DNA from: Solirubrobacteraceae bacterium | GTDB lineage: Bacteria; Actinomycetota; Thermoleophilia; Solirubrobacterales; Solirubrobacteraceae | Length of the DNA stretch: 5,899 nt | Reading direction: 5' to 3' | Assembly (NCBI GenBank): GCA_025935735.1 | Contig: JAICUS010000393.1 | Location: 1 to 5,899 of the forward strand | Shown here: piece after piece, positions 1-5,899 of the stretch | Layout of the letters: each line of letters starts with the position of its first letter | Position numbering within the stretch: the first letter of the stretch is position 1 | Translations under genes and position numbers: made by a program | The notes under the pieces: model-generated | Told to the model about the DNA's origin: nothing | Seen by the model: the letters and a program-made list of their open reading frames with translations, nothing else | The model's database searches: none

Positions 1-947
1 ACCACCGCCGGGAACGCGTCGTCCTCCTCGAGCAGCGCCAGCGCCTCGACGGTCTTCCCCAGCCCCTGCTCGTCGGCGATGAACAGCCGGCGCGACCACA
101 GCGCGTAGCGGACGCCGGCGCGCTGGAACGGCCGCAGCTCGCCGCCCAGGCGGTCCTCGCAGACCAGCTCGGGCGCGTCCGCGCTGCGCGAGCGCTGGAC
201 GGCGCCGATCGCCGCGTCGTGCTCGGCGCGCAGCCTGTCCAGCGCCACCGCGGCATTTGGTGCGACGTCTGTGCCGTGCAGGCGGATGAAGTACTCAAGC
301 GGCTCGAGCAGGTAGGGGTCCAGCGGGACGGTGCGGCCGTGCTCCTCGGCCGCGGGCAGCTTCACGAAGGCGGCGACGGTGTCCGGGTCCCAGTTGACGT
401 CGAGCTTGAAGCGCGGCTCGCCGTAGCTCTCCACCAGCGAGAGCGTGGCCGGCGCGGGCTCCAGGCCGACCTGCAGGCGGGTGGCGCAGCGCAGCGCGCG
501 CGGGTCCAGCCGGGCGCCCGCCAGCTCGAGCAGCCCGTCGGCCACGGCCTGGGCGAACGGCAGCCACAGCCGGCCGCCGCGCTCCTCGGCCTCCAGCTCT
601 TTCGGCAGCTCGCCGGCGATGCCGTCGAGCACGAACCAGCCGCGGCCGTCGCGCCGGGCGGCGCTCACCCGGCCGACCCAGCCCTTGACCGCGCGCGCGA
701 GCCACTCGGTGACGTCCGGCGCCGCCTCCAGCTCCGGGAAGCGCTCCAGCACGCCCTGCACGTAGGCGGCGGTGGCGTCGGCCCGCGGCGCCCACCACTC
801 CTTGGCCTGCCAGTCGAACCGGCGGCCGGGGATGGCGCGCACGGCGTCGACGATGTCCGCCCGGTACGGGAAGGCGAACACCACGGAGTCGTGCCCGTGC
901 TCGTTGCGGCGCAGCTCGACGTTGTGGACCGGGTCGGCGAGGCGCAT
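1..947 (-). CDS. SNF2-family DEAD/DEAH-box helicase with HARP-like N-terminus (3' part missing)
   Basis: This is the first 315 codons of an SNF2-type ATP-dependent DNA translocase; the gene runs off the left edge and has no stop in the window. Seen in the translation: residues 271-282 (LRPFQRAGVRYA) form the Q-motif region, and residues 292-300 (DEQGLGKTV) are Walker A, with K298/T299 contacting ATP. The DEGH-type Walker B box and the second RecA lobe lie outside. Residues about 21-70, with the core IPGRRFDWQAKEWWAP, resemble the HARP domain of SMARCAL1-type annealing helicases, which rewind single-stranded DNA and remodel stalled forks. That match is by eye, so the annealing role is inferred. 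The middle 200 residues are not recognised. ATG at 947 is chosen because GAAGGG (960-955) sits 7 nt upstream; GTG at 962 and TTG at 953 are in-frame alternatives, bounded by a TGA at 977-975. It is the second gene of a pair behind the J-domain gene. Confidence 0.9.
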   Translation of the reverse strand, partial: MRLADPVHNVELRRNEHGHDSVVFAFPYRADIVDAVRAIPGRRFDWQAKEWWAPRADATAAYVQGVLERFPELEAAPDVTEWLARAVKGWVGRVSAARRDGRGWFVLDGIAGELPKELEAEERGGRLWLPFAQAVADGLLELAGARLDPRALRCATRLQVGLEPAPATLSLVESYGEPRFKLDVNWDPDTVAAFVKLPAAEEHGRTVPLDPYLLEPLEYFIRLHGTDVAPNAAVALDRLRAEHDAAIGAVQRSRSADAPELVCEDRLGGELRPFQRAGVRYALWSRRLFIADEQGLGKTVEALALLEEDDAFPAV

Positions 948-954
948 CGTCAAG

Positions 955-960
955 CCCTTC
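955..960 (-). promoter_or_regulatory. Ribosome binding site of the SNF2 helicase gene
   Basis: On the minus strand the sequence GAAGGG lies 7 nt before the ATG at 947-945, inside the 27-nt gap after the J-domain gene. It is the clearest Shine-Dalgarno-like match at any start in the window. It decides the ATG over the in-frame GTG (962-960) and TTG (953-951). Confidence 0.6.
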
Positions 961-974
961 ACCGTAGCCGCCGG

Positions 975-1538
975 TCAGGACGGCGCGGGCGCGAGATGCC
1001 GCTCGATGGTCGAGGCGGTGTGGGGGCGCAGGTCGTGGAACGCGTAGCGGCGGCCGGAGTGCGTGTGCACGGTCACCGTCGCCCGCTTGCGGCGCGTGCG
1101 CTGCTCGACCTCGGCCACGTCGCGCAGCACCAGCGAGCGCACGCGGGCCACCGGCGCGTCGTCGAGCAGCCACAGCAGCCGCCGGTCGGTGAGCGCGACG
1201 ATCGCCCGCGGGCTGGCCCAGGTCGAGGCCGGCGTGACGAGCCGGACGCTCTCGCCCGGGTTCAGCGCGGCGAGCAGCTCGGGGCCGAGCGCGCGGCGGA
1301 TCGCGTCCGCCAGCCAGCCGCCGCCGGCGCTGCGCGGCGGCGAGGCGCCCGGCATCCGCGGCTGGTGCTGGGCGGTGGCGCGCAGGACCTCGTAGGCGTG
1401 GTTGATCTCGGCCATCCGCGCCTCGCCGTCGGCCCCGGCGCGGTCGGGGTGCCAGCGCTTGGCCTGCTCGCGGTACGCGGCGGCGATCTCGCGCTCCGGG
1501 GTTCCGGGGCGCACGCCGAGCACCGCGTAGGGGTCCAT
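975..1538 (-). CDS. J-domain protein with C-terminal bacterial PH-like domain
   Basis: A 187-residue protein with an N-terminal J domain (residues about 2-55): MDPYAVLGV opens helix I, and the HPD tripeptide at residues 30-32 (KRWHPDR) is the signature that stimulates Hsp70/DnaK ATPase. It lacks the Gly/Phe region, zinc fingers and substrate-binding domains of true DnaJ, so it is a specialised co-chaperone and not the housekeeping one. Residues about 85-185 look like a YokE/bPH-type pleckstrin-homology-like beta barrel. This is shown by an LNPGE turn, IVALTDRRLLWLL, a repeating beta pattern (ATVTVHTHSGRRYAFHDL) and a closing helix; this assignment is by pattern. No membrane segment or signal peptide is seen. 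Start choice: an ATG at 1562 would add eight residues (MSARHNGG) but lies 2 nt from the divergent gene's ATG, and J domains normally begin at the DPY segment, so 1538 is preferred; neither has a convincing ribosome site. The SNF2 helicase follows after 27 nt, suggesting co-transcription. Confidence 0.88.
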   Translation of the reverse strand: MDPYAVLGVRPGTPEREIAAAYREQAKRWHPDRAGADGEARMAEINHAYEVLRATAQHQPRMPGASPPRSAGGGWLADAIRRALGPELLAALNPGESVRLVTPASTWASPRAIVALTDRRLLWLLDDAPVARVRSLVLRDVAEVEQRTRRKRATVTVHTHSGRRYAFHDLRPHTASTIERHLAPAPS

Positions 1539-1540
1539 GC

Positions 1541-1553
1541 CGCCATTGTGGCG
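1541..1553. promoter_or_regulatory. Small inverted repeat between divergent genes (possible operator)
   Basis: CGCCA-TTG-TGGCG is a perfect 5-bp inverted repeat with a 3-nt spacer. It lies in the 26-bp space between the preferred J-protein start (1538) and the phosphoesterase start (1565). Its position would let one bound protein affect both genes. However, 5-bp GC-rich arms occur easily by chance in such DNA, and no clear -10 or -35 boxes are visible nearby. Confidence 0.2.
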
Positions 1554-1564
1554 AGCGGACATTC

Positions 1565-2134
1565 ATGAGGGCGCTCGTACTCGCCGACCGCCCGGTGCCG
1601 TTCGACCCGGCCAAGCTCGCGCTGCAGCGCGAGGTCGACGTGGTGATCACGCTGGGCGACCTGCAGCCGAGCTGGATCGAGCCGCTGGAGCGGCTGCGGC
1701 TGCCCAAGGTCGGCGTGTACGGCAACCACGACGACCAGCCCTACCTGGACTGGTTCGGCATCGACAACCTGCACCTGCGGCGGCTGGACCTCGACCAGGG
1801 TCTGTCCTTCTGCGGCTTCGAGGGCTGCGTCTCCTACCCGCGGGGAGGCGGGCGCCTGGGCCCGTCCTACACGCAGAAGGAGGCGCGCAAGCTCATCCGC
1901 AGGCTGCCGCCGGCCGACATCCTCGTCTGCCACTGCCCACCGGAGGGCGTCAACGACGACCCGACCGATCCCGCCCACGTCGGCTTCGCCGCGTTGCGCG
2001 ACTGGGTCGACGAGCACCGCCCCCGCTGGCTGCTGCACGGCCACGTCCACCCCATCCCGGTCGACCTCATCCAGCGAGTCGGCGACACCCGCGTCGTCTA
2101 CGTCAACGGCGCCCGCGTCCTCGACCTCGCTTAG
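1565..2134 (+). CDS. Calcineurin-like metallophosphoesterase (variant motif I)
   Basis: A 189-residue soluble protein of the binuclear-metal phosphoesterase superfamily. Visible motifs: GDL at 31-33 (D32, bridging metal ligand), GNHD at 53-56 (N54 and the catalytic H55), CHCPP at 122-126 (H123), and HGHVH at 158-162 (H158, H160). Motif I, normally DxH, is present only as D8-R9-P10, so the histidine ligand is missing. From memory, a related branch in Firmicutes reads SDE at this spot, so this may be a natural subfamily and not a broken enzyme. The length is short and single-domain, like the YfcE/MJ0936-type enzymes; the substrate cannot be told. No signal peptide is seen, so it is probably cytoplasmic. 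ATG at 1565 starts the conserved first strand (MRALVLAD); the ribosome site is weak (GAGCGG a few bases upstream). The gene stands alone, divergent from the J-domain gene and convergent with the antiporter. Its TAG stop lies in the first bases of a palindromic repeat. Confidence 0.9.
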   Translation: MRALVLADRPVPFDPAKLALQREVDVVITLGDLQPSWIEPLERLRLPKVGVYGNHDDQPYLDWFGIDNLHLRRLDLDQGLSFCGFEGCVSYPRGGGRLGPSYTQKEARKLIRRLPPADILVCHCPPEGVNDDPTDPAHVGFAALRDWVDEHRPRWLLHGHVHPIPVDLIQRVGDTRVVYVNGARVLDLA

Positions 2135-2147
2135 GGGACTGTCCCCT
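2133..2147. repeat. Left palindrome unit of the bipartite repeat
   Basis: AGGGGAC-T-GTCCCCT is a perfect 15-bp palindrome around base 2140, followed on the plus strand by TTA. It differs from the right unit outside the core: the upstream bases are TT where the right copy has AA, which shortens the symmetry. The phosphoesterase stop TAG (2132-2134) overlaps its first bases. Confidence 0.8.
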
Positions 2148-2195
2148 TTACGTTGCGCGGTCCGGCGGAATCTCGCGCTGAGCAGGCGCAAATAC

Positions 2196-2218
2196 CTAAA
2201 GGGGACTGTCCCCTTTAG
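2196..2218. repeat. Right palindrome unit of the bipartite repeat
   Basis: The arms CTAAAGGGGAC and GTCCCCTTTAG form a perfect 23-bp palindrome around base 2207, with 11-bp arms. The minus-strand antiporter stop TAA (2217-2215) lies within the outer arm. Confidence 0.85.
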
Positions 2219-4002
2219 CGGGCCAGGGCGCCGACGACCTCCTGCCACCAGGCGCGCTCGGCGGCGGTGGCGTGGGTCAGGCGGCGGCGGGCGAACGCCT
2301 GGAGCTCGCCGGAGGGGCCGACGCCGAGGAGGGGGCCGGTCACGGCGAAGCGCCCGTCGGCCAGGGCGACGAGCGCGCCGGGCTCGTCGCGGCGGGTGCG
2401 CAGCTGCTCGACCACCTCCAGCCCGAGGATCTCGACCGGGCGCGACGGGTCGCCGTCGGCCGGCTGCCAGGGGCGCACGGACGTGACCGAGGGGCGGCTG
2501 CGCGGCCGCCGGCGGGCGCGCTGGGACGGCCCGACCGGCCCGGCGCGCCAGCGCCGCAGCAGCTCGCGGAACTCCACCGCGGCCTCCTGGCGCACGAGCA
2601 CGTGCAGCTGGTCGCCCGGCTGGACGACCGTCGAGCCGCGCGGCGGGATCGCCCGCTCGCCCCGCACGATGACGTTGAGCAGCGCCTCGCGCGGCAGGCC
2701 GAGCTCGCGCACCGGGTGCCCGACCACGGCGTCGCCGGGGCGCACCGGGAACTGGATCGTCTCGGCCCCCAGCCGGTTGAGCAGCACGGGCTCGACCAGC
2801 GGCTCCGGGATCGCCGCCTCGTCGGAGGTCACCCCGAGCCGCCGCGCCACGGGCTCGATCGTCAGCCCCTGCAGGATGGTCGAGACGAGCACGACGAAGA
2901 ACGCGATCTCGAAGATCAGCGCGCCGTCCCGGACGTGCTGGGTCACCGGGAAGATGGCGAACACGATCGGGGTGGCGCCGCGCAGCCCCGCCCACCCGAG
3001 CATGAGCCGCTCCGCCGCGGTGAACCCCCAGCCGACGGCGAGCGTGGCCAGCGGCCGGGCCACGACGGCGGTGATGATGGCGAACGCGCCGCCGGACACC
3101 AGCACGTCGCCCAGCCGCGACGGGAACACGAGCAGGCCCAGCAGCAGGAACAGCGCGACCTGGGCGACCCAGGCCACGCCCTCGTGGAAGGTGACGACCG
3201 TGCGCCGGGCCGGCGTGGAGACGCTGCCGATCACCAGCCCGGCCAGGTAGGCGGCGAGGAAGCCGGACCCGTGCAGCGAGTCCGCGCCGCCGTAGGCGAT
3301 CCCGGCCAGCGCCAGCGAGCACACCGGGTACAGGCCGGCCGTGGGCAGCGTGAGCCGCTTGAGCACGGCCACCCCCAGCGCGCCGGCCGCCAGCCCGACC
3401 GCCGCCCCGATCGACAGCTCCCGCACCGCGAGCCAGACCGCGTCGAGCACGCCGAAGTCCGGGTGCTTGATCGCGTCGATGCAACCCAGCACGAGCAGCA
3501 CCGCCACGGGGTCGTTGACGCCGGATTCGCCCTCCAGCGTGCGGGCGAGCCTGCGCCGCAGCGTCGACCCGCGCAGCACGGCGAACACCGCCGCCGCGTC
3601 CGTGGCCGCGACGGTCGAGCCGAGCAGCAGCGCCTCCAGCGTGGTCAGCTCGCCGAACAGCCAGGACGCGGCGAGCGCGGCGAGGGAGGCGGTGAGCACG
3701 GTGCCCAGCGTGGCCAGCGCGATCGACACGCCGATCACCGGCCGGATCTCGGCCCAGCCGCTGCTCAGACCGCCCTCGAAGAGGATCAGGGCCAGCGCGA
3801 TGATTGCGGCGCTCTGGGCGGACTGGTTGTCCGCGAACGTGTCGCCGAAGTGGATCCAGCCGAGGACGTCGTCGCCCACCAGCATCCCGAGCCCGAGCAC
3901 GAGCACGAGGCCCGGCAGCCGCAGCCGCCCGGCGAGCAGCGACGCGGCGATGCCCGCGAGCAGCAGCGCGCCGACGCCGACCGCCAGGTGCCCTACATCC
4001 AC
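2215..4002 (-). CDS. CPA1-family potassium(sodium)/proton antiporter with TrkA-C-like regulatory tail
   Basis: A 595-residue inner-membrane cation/proton exchanger of the NhaP2/CvrA type. Residues 1 to about 390 are highly hydrophobic with about 12-13 membrane segments. Key motifs are LFEGG (74-78), ATDAAAVFAVLRG (133-145, D135) and ESGVNDPVAVLL (159-170). The N163-D164 pair in the last is the cation/proton-binding site typical of CPA1 exchangers. GWAGLRGATP (336-345) is also conserved. Residues about 410-485 resemble an RCK/TrkA-C domain (FPVRPGDAVVGHPVREL; STVVQPGDQLHVLV), which senses ligands or nucleotides in related antiporters. A basic Arg/Pro linker (about 487-521) leads to a final 70-residue soluble domain, comparable to the extra C-terminal module of NhaP2. 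Potassium as main ion is inferred from this architecture; sodium cannot be excluded. The start is GTG at 4002, 9 nt after the SRAP stop, with no good ribosome site, suggesting coupling; an in-frame TAG at 4014-4012 prevents an earlier start. The TAA stop lies in the palindromic repeat. Confidence 0.92.
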   Translation of the reverse strand: MDVGHLAVGVGALLLAGIAASLLAGRLRLPGLVLVLGLGMLVGDDVLGWIHFGDTFADNQSAQSAAIIALALILFEGGLSSGWAEIRPVIGVSIALATLGTVLTASLAALAASWLFGELTTLEALLLGSTVAATDAAAVFAVLRGSTLRRRLARTLEGESGVNDPVAVLLVLGCIDAIKHPDFGVLDAVWLAVRELSIGAAVGLAAGALGVAVLKRLTLPTAGLYPVCSLALAGIAYGGADSLHGSGFLAAYLAGLVIGSVSTPARRTVVTFHEGVAWVAQVALFLLLGLLVFPSRLGDVLVSGGAFAIITAVVARPLATLAVGWGFTAAERLMLGWAGLRGATPIVFAIFPVTQHVRDGALIFEIAFFVVLVSTILQGLTIEPVARRLGVTSDEAAIPEPLVEPVLLNRLGAETIQFPVRPGDAVVGHPVRELGLPREALLNVIVRGERAIPPRGSTVVQPGDQLHVLVRQEAAVEFRELLRRWRAGPVGPSQRARRRPRSRPSVTSVRPWQPADGDPSRPVEILGLEVVEQLRTRRDEPGALVALADGRFAVTGPLLGVGPSGELQAFARRRLTHATAAERAWWQEVVGALAR

Positions 4003-4011
4003 ATGGGAAGC

Positions 4012-4638
4012 CTATGGGGCGGTCAGCAGCTCCAGCCCCTCCACCCCGGCCTTGTTGACCGCCGGGTTGGCGGGCGCGACCGAAACGCGGTCGGACGGCA
4101 GCGGCCCGAGCAGCTGGGCGGCCTCCTCCGGCGCGACGTCGCGGCTCAGCCAGGCCGCCTCGGCCTCCGGGCCGGCCAGCACGCCCGGCATCCGGTCGTG
4201 CACCGGCGCGCACACCTCGTTGGCGGGGCCGGTGAGGATCGCCGCGCCCGTCCCGTCATACAGCCCGGCGAACGCGAACACCGCGCCACCGTCGACCGTG
4301 TAGCGGAACGGGATCCGCGGCGCCGATTTCTTCTCCGCCTTCAGCCACTCGTACCAGCCGTCGGCCAGGACCAGGCAGCGCTTGCCGTCCATCAGGAACT
4401 TGAAGCGGCTGTTGGCCGTCTCGGAGCGCACGTTGATCGGGGCGAACCGCTGGCCGCGGAACGGCCGCAGGCCCCACGGCACCGCGCGGATCTCCCGTGG
4501 CGGGACGACGACGGCGATCTGCTCGGTCGGGCAGATGTTCGCCCGGCCGAGGGTTTCGGGGACAGGCGGCTCGAGCAGGCCGAAGCGCTGGGCGATGTCG
4601 GGGCCGTCGACGGTCGACAGCGTGTACCGGCCGCACAT
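4012..4638 (-). CDS. yedK: SRAP-domain protein (SOS response-associated peptidase, YedK/HMCES family)
   Basis: A 208-residue complete SRAP protein, of typical bacterial length. Members of this family bind abasic sites in single-stranded DNA and form a thiazolidine crosslink through Cys2 after removal of Met1, shielding the lesion; the name 'peptidase' reflects this self-processing. All the expected features are visible: MCGRY at the N-terminus (C2), N34 in ANICPT, PWGLRPF (54-60), NVRSETA (69-75, with R71), GWYEW (94-98, with E97), the FAGLYD strand (123-128) and HDRMP (147-151, with H147). Cys2, the Asn, Glu97 and His147 are the active-site set, so the protein looks functional. It acts on DNA in the cytoplasm. 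The ATG at 4638-4636 directly follows the TGA (4641-4639) of the acyl-CoA ligase, so translation is probably coupled. No LexA-like box was seen near it; as an internal operon gene it seems not to have its own SOS promoter in this window. Confidence 0.96.
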   Translation of the reverse strand: MCGRYTLSTVDGPDIAQRFGLLEPPVPETLGRANICPTEQIAVVVPPREIRAVPWGLRPFRGQRFAPINVRSETANSRFKFLMDGKRCLVLADGWYEWLKAEKKSAPRIPFRYTVDGGAVFAFAGLYDGTGAAILTGPANEVCAPVHDRMPGVLAGPEAEAAWLSRDVAPEEAAQLLGPLPSDRVSVAPANPAVNKAGVEGLELLTAP

Positions 4639-5899
4639 TCAGGCGGTCTGCACTTCCGCCAGCCCCAGCTCCTCGATCGCGCGCTCGCGCAGCTTGAACT
4701 TCTGCACCTTGCCGGTGACGGTCATCGGGAACTCGCTCACGCACTGAACGTAGCGGGGGACCTTGAAGTGGGCGATCCGCCCGCGGCAGAACTCCGCCAC
4801 CGCCTCCCGGTCGAGCTCCGCGCCGCCGCGGCAGACGATCCAGGCCATCAGCTCCTCGCCGTAGCGCTCGTCGGGCACGCCGACCACCTGCACGTCCGCG
4901 ATGTCCGGGTGGCCCATCAGGAACTCCTCGACCTCGCGCGGGTAGACGTTCTCGCCGCCGCGGATGACCATGTCCTTCGAGCGCCCGACGATGTTCACGT
5001 AGCCCTCGTCGTCCATCACCGCCAGGTCGCCGGTGTGCATGAAGCGCCCGCGGTCGATCGCCTCGGCCGTGCGCTCGGGGTCGTTCCAGTAGCCGAGCAT
5101 GACGCTGTAGCCCCGGGTGCACAGCTCGCCCGGCTCGCCGCGCGCCACGATCTGGCCGGTCTCGGGGGAGACGATCTTGACCTCCACGTGCGGGTGCACG
5201 CGCCCCACCGTGCCGACGCGCTTGTCCACCGGGTCGTCGGTGGCGCTCTGGGTGGAGACGGGCGAGGTCTCGGTCATGCCGTAGCAGATCGTGACCTCCT
5301 CCATGTGCATCTCCGACATCACCCGGCGCATCGTCTCCACCGGGCAGGGCGAGCCGGCCATGATCCCCGTGCGCAGCGACGTCAGGTCGTAGTCGCCGAA
5401 GCGCGGGTGCTCGAGCTGGGCGATGAACATCGTCGGCACGCCGTAGAGCGTCGTGCAGCGCTCGTCCTGCACCGCGCGCAGCGTGGCCTCGGGCTCGAAC
5501 GCCGCCGCCGGCACGACCATGCAGGCGCCGTGGGTCGTGCAGCCGAGGTTGCCCATGACCATGCCGAAGCAGTGGTAATAGGGCACGGGGATGCACACGC
5601 GATCCTGCTCGGTGAAGCGGCAGCCCTCGCCCACGAAGAACCCGTTGTTGAGGATGTTGTGGTGCGAGAGCGTGGCGCCCTTGGGGAAGCCCGTCGTGCC
5701 GCTCGTGTACTGGATGTTGATCGCGTCGTCGAACGCCAGGGTCGCAGCCCGCGCGGCGAGCGCGTCCGTGTCCACGCCGTCGCCCGACTCGAGCAGCGCA
5801 TCCCAGTCCGGCGAATCGAGGAAGACCACCCGCTCGACGTCGTCGCCCACCTCCGCGACCATCGCGCGGTAGTCGCTCGTCTTGAACGCCGGGGCGGAG
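4639..5899 (-). CDS. AMP-dependent acyl-CoA synthetase/ligase, FadD35/ACSF2-like (5' end missing)
   Basis: The C-terminal 419 residues of an ANL-superfamily enzyme (usual length about 540-560); the frame stays open through the right edge, so the true start lies outside and the internal ATG at 5862 is not it. The enzyme activates a carboxylic acid, probably a medium-chain fatty acid, with ATP to an acyl-adenylate and then to acyl-CoA. Seen: the P-loop-like [11 protein letters not shown] (5709-5677), the VPYYHCFG substrate-channel segment, the YGMTETSP adenine motif (5283-5260), HTGD with the ribose-binding Asp (ending at 5026), and the hinge [16 protein letters not shown] (from 4986). In the small C-terminal domain the adenylation lysine lies in TGKVQK (codon 4710-4708). 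All catalytic motifs are intact. The segment order and wording are closest, from memory, to mycobacterial FadD35 and mammalian ACSF2; chain-length preference is inferred. It leads the visible operon ligase-SRAP-antiporter, with TGA directly abutting the next ATG. Confidence 0.95.
   Translation of the reverse strand, partial: SAPAFKTSDYRAMVAEVGDDVERVVFLDSPDWDALLESGDGVDTDALAARAATLAFDDAINIQYTSGTTGFPKGATLSHHNILNNGFFVGEGCRFTEQDRVCIPVPYYHCFGMVMGNLGCTTHGACMVVPAAAFEPEATLRAVQDERCTTLYGVPTMFIAQLEHPRFGDYDLTSLRTGIMAGSPCPVETMRRVMSEMHMEEVTICYGMTETSPVSTQSATDDPVDKRVGTVGRVHPHVEVKIVSPETGQIVARGEPGELCTRGYSVMLGYWNDPERTAEAIDRGRFMHTGDLAVMDDEGYVNIVGRSKDMVIRGGENVYPREVEEFLMGHPDIADVQVVGVPDERYGEELMAWIVCRGGAELDREAVAEFCRGRIAHFKVPRYVQCVSEFPMTVTGKVQKFKLRERAIEELGLAEVQTA

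Larger units (their letters stand above)
2131..2218. repeat. Bipartite palindromic (REP/BIME-like) repeat element in a convergent gap
   Basis: Two near-identical palindromes on a GGGGACTGTCCCC core flank a 45-46 nt spacer, filling the whole gap between the convergent phosphoesterase and antiporter genes. The left copy (2133-2150) and right copy (2197-2214) are also complementary to each other over 18 bp with one central mismatch. Just inside them TTGCGC (2153-2158) can pair with GCGCAA (2186-2191). The whole element can therefore form one long imperfect hairpin or two small ones. This architecture resembles dispersed REP/BIME-type elements, but no second locus is visible here, so dispersal in the genome is inferred. 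No transposase gene is present. Both neighbouring stop codons are supplied by the element arms. Confidence 0.75.
2132..2218. terminator. Possible bidirectional transcription terminator formed by the repeat
   Basis: On either strand each palindrome can fold as a GGGGA/TCCCC stem with a 3-nt loop followed by TTTA, right after the stop codon of each convergent gene. The placement fits a shared terminator. The T tract is only three bases, so as a classic intrinsic terminator it would be weak; the role is inferred from position and symmetry. Confidence 0.35.

Noticed and set aside
1539..1562. Eight-residue N-terminal extension of the J-domain protein (ATG at 1562)
   Set aside because: It would place the start 2 nt from the divergent gene's ATG, adds a non-conserved MSARHNGG, and J domains usually begin at the DPY segment. 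It is not excluded, just less likely.
219..1568. A 449-codon plus-strand open frame
   Set aside because: It lies antisense to the helicase and J-domain genes, which carry clear motifs (Walker A, HPD). The product is low-complexity Arg/Gly/Val/Ala-rich sequence without recognisable features.
2131..2218. CRISPR array or insertion sequence
   Set aside because: There are only two repeat units, both palindromic, with one spacer and no cas genes. No transposase gene or target-site duplication is visible, so a REP-like element is the better description.
2267..3250. Long plus-strand frames opposite the antiporter (also 3341-4303)
   Set aside because: They are Ser/Thr/Arg/Pro-rich mirror frames of a membrane protein gene, with no domain, ribosome site or conservation signal visible.
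1262..4213. A 983-codon open frame on the minus strand
   Set aside because: It is out of frame with the antiporter, is antisense to the phosphoesterase and crosses the repeat. Its translation is dominated by Arg, Ala, Gly and Pro with no domain motif. It is open only because GC-rich DNA has few stops.
4256..5596. A 446-codon minus-strand open frame
   Set aside because: It overlaps the acyl-CoA ligase and SRAP genes in another frame of the same strand and is Arg/His/Pro-rich with no motif, while the overlapped frames hold full catalytic signatures.
5860..5862. ATG at 5862 as the start of the acyl-CoA ligase
   Set aside because: The frame stays open to the right edge with plausible sequence ([12 protein letters not shown]), and the family needs over 100 more N-terminal residues, so the gene is simply cut by the window.

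Overview
The window is a very GC-rich (roughly 70% by eye), gene-dense stretch of bacterial chromosome. The genes point to a high-GC actinobacterium, most likely of the Thermoleophilia/Solirubrobacterales type: an actinobacterial-style J-domain/PH-like protein, a HARP-like SNF2 helicase, and an acyl-CoA ligase of the FadD35/ACSF2 type. This placement is inferred from composition and gene types; there is no rRNA or other marker gene to confirm it.

Layout, left to right. (1) Positions 1-1538 hold a minus-strand pair read leftward: a small J-domain protein with a C-terminal PH-like domain (975-1538), then 27 nt later the N-terminal part of an SNF2-type helicase (947 to the left edge, cut just after Walker A). 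(2) Divergent from it, with only 26 bp between the preferred start codons, is a plus-strand calcineurin-like metallophosphoesterase (1565-2134). (3) The short convergent gap at about 2131-2218 is filled by a two-part palindromic repeat built on AGGGGACTGTCCCCT. The stop codons of both flanking genes lie inside the repeat arms. (4) From the right edge to 2215 runs a compact minus-strand operon: a 5'-truncated AMP-dependent acyl-CoA ligase (4639-5899), an SRAP/YedK-type abasic-site DNA-protein crosslinking protein (4012-4638), and a CPA1-type potassium(or sodium)/proton antiporter with a regulatory C-terminal tail (2215-4002). In this operon TGA abuts ATG directly at the first junction, and there are 9 nt at the second, so translational coupling is likely.

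Functionally, two genome-maintenance proteins (the SNF2 helicase and SRAP) sit in different operons. The other genes are a co-chaperone-like protein, a phosphoesterase, a lipid-activation enzyme and an ion transporter. I see no sign of a phage, plasmid, CRISPR array, toxin-antitoxin or defence cassette. The most unusual items are the palindrome pair that supplies both convergent stop codons, the phosphoesterase lacking the histidine of its first metal motif, and the J-PH/HARP-SNF2 pairing. No strong case for a wholly new system can be made from this window alone.
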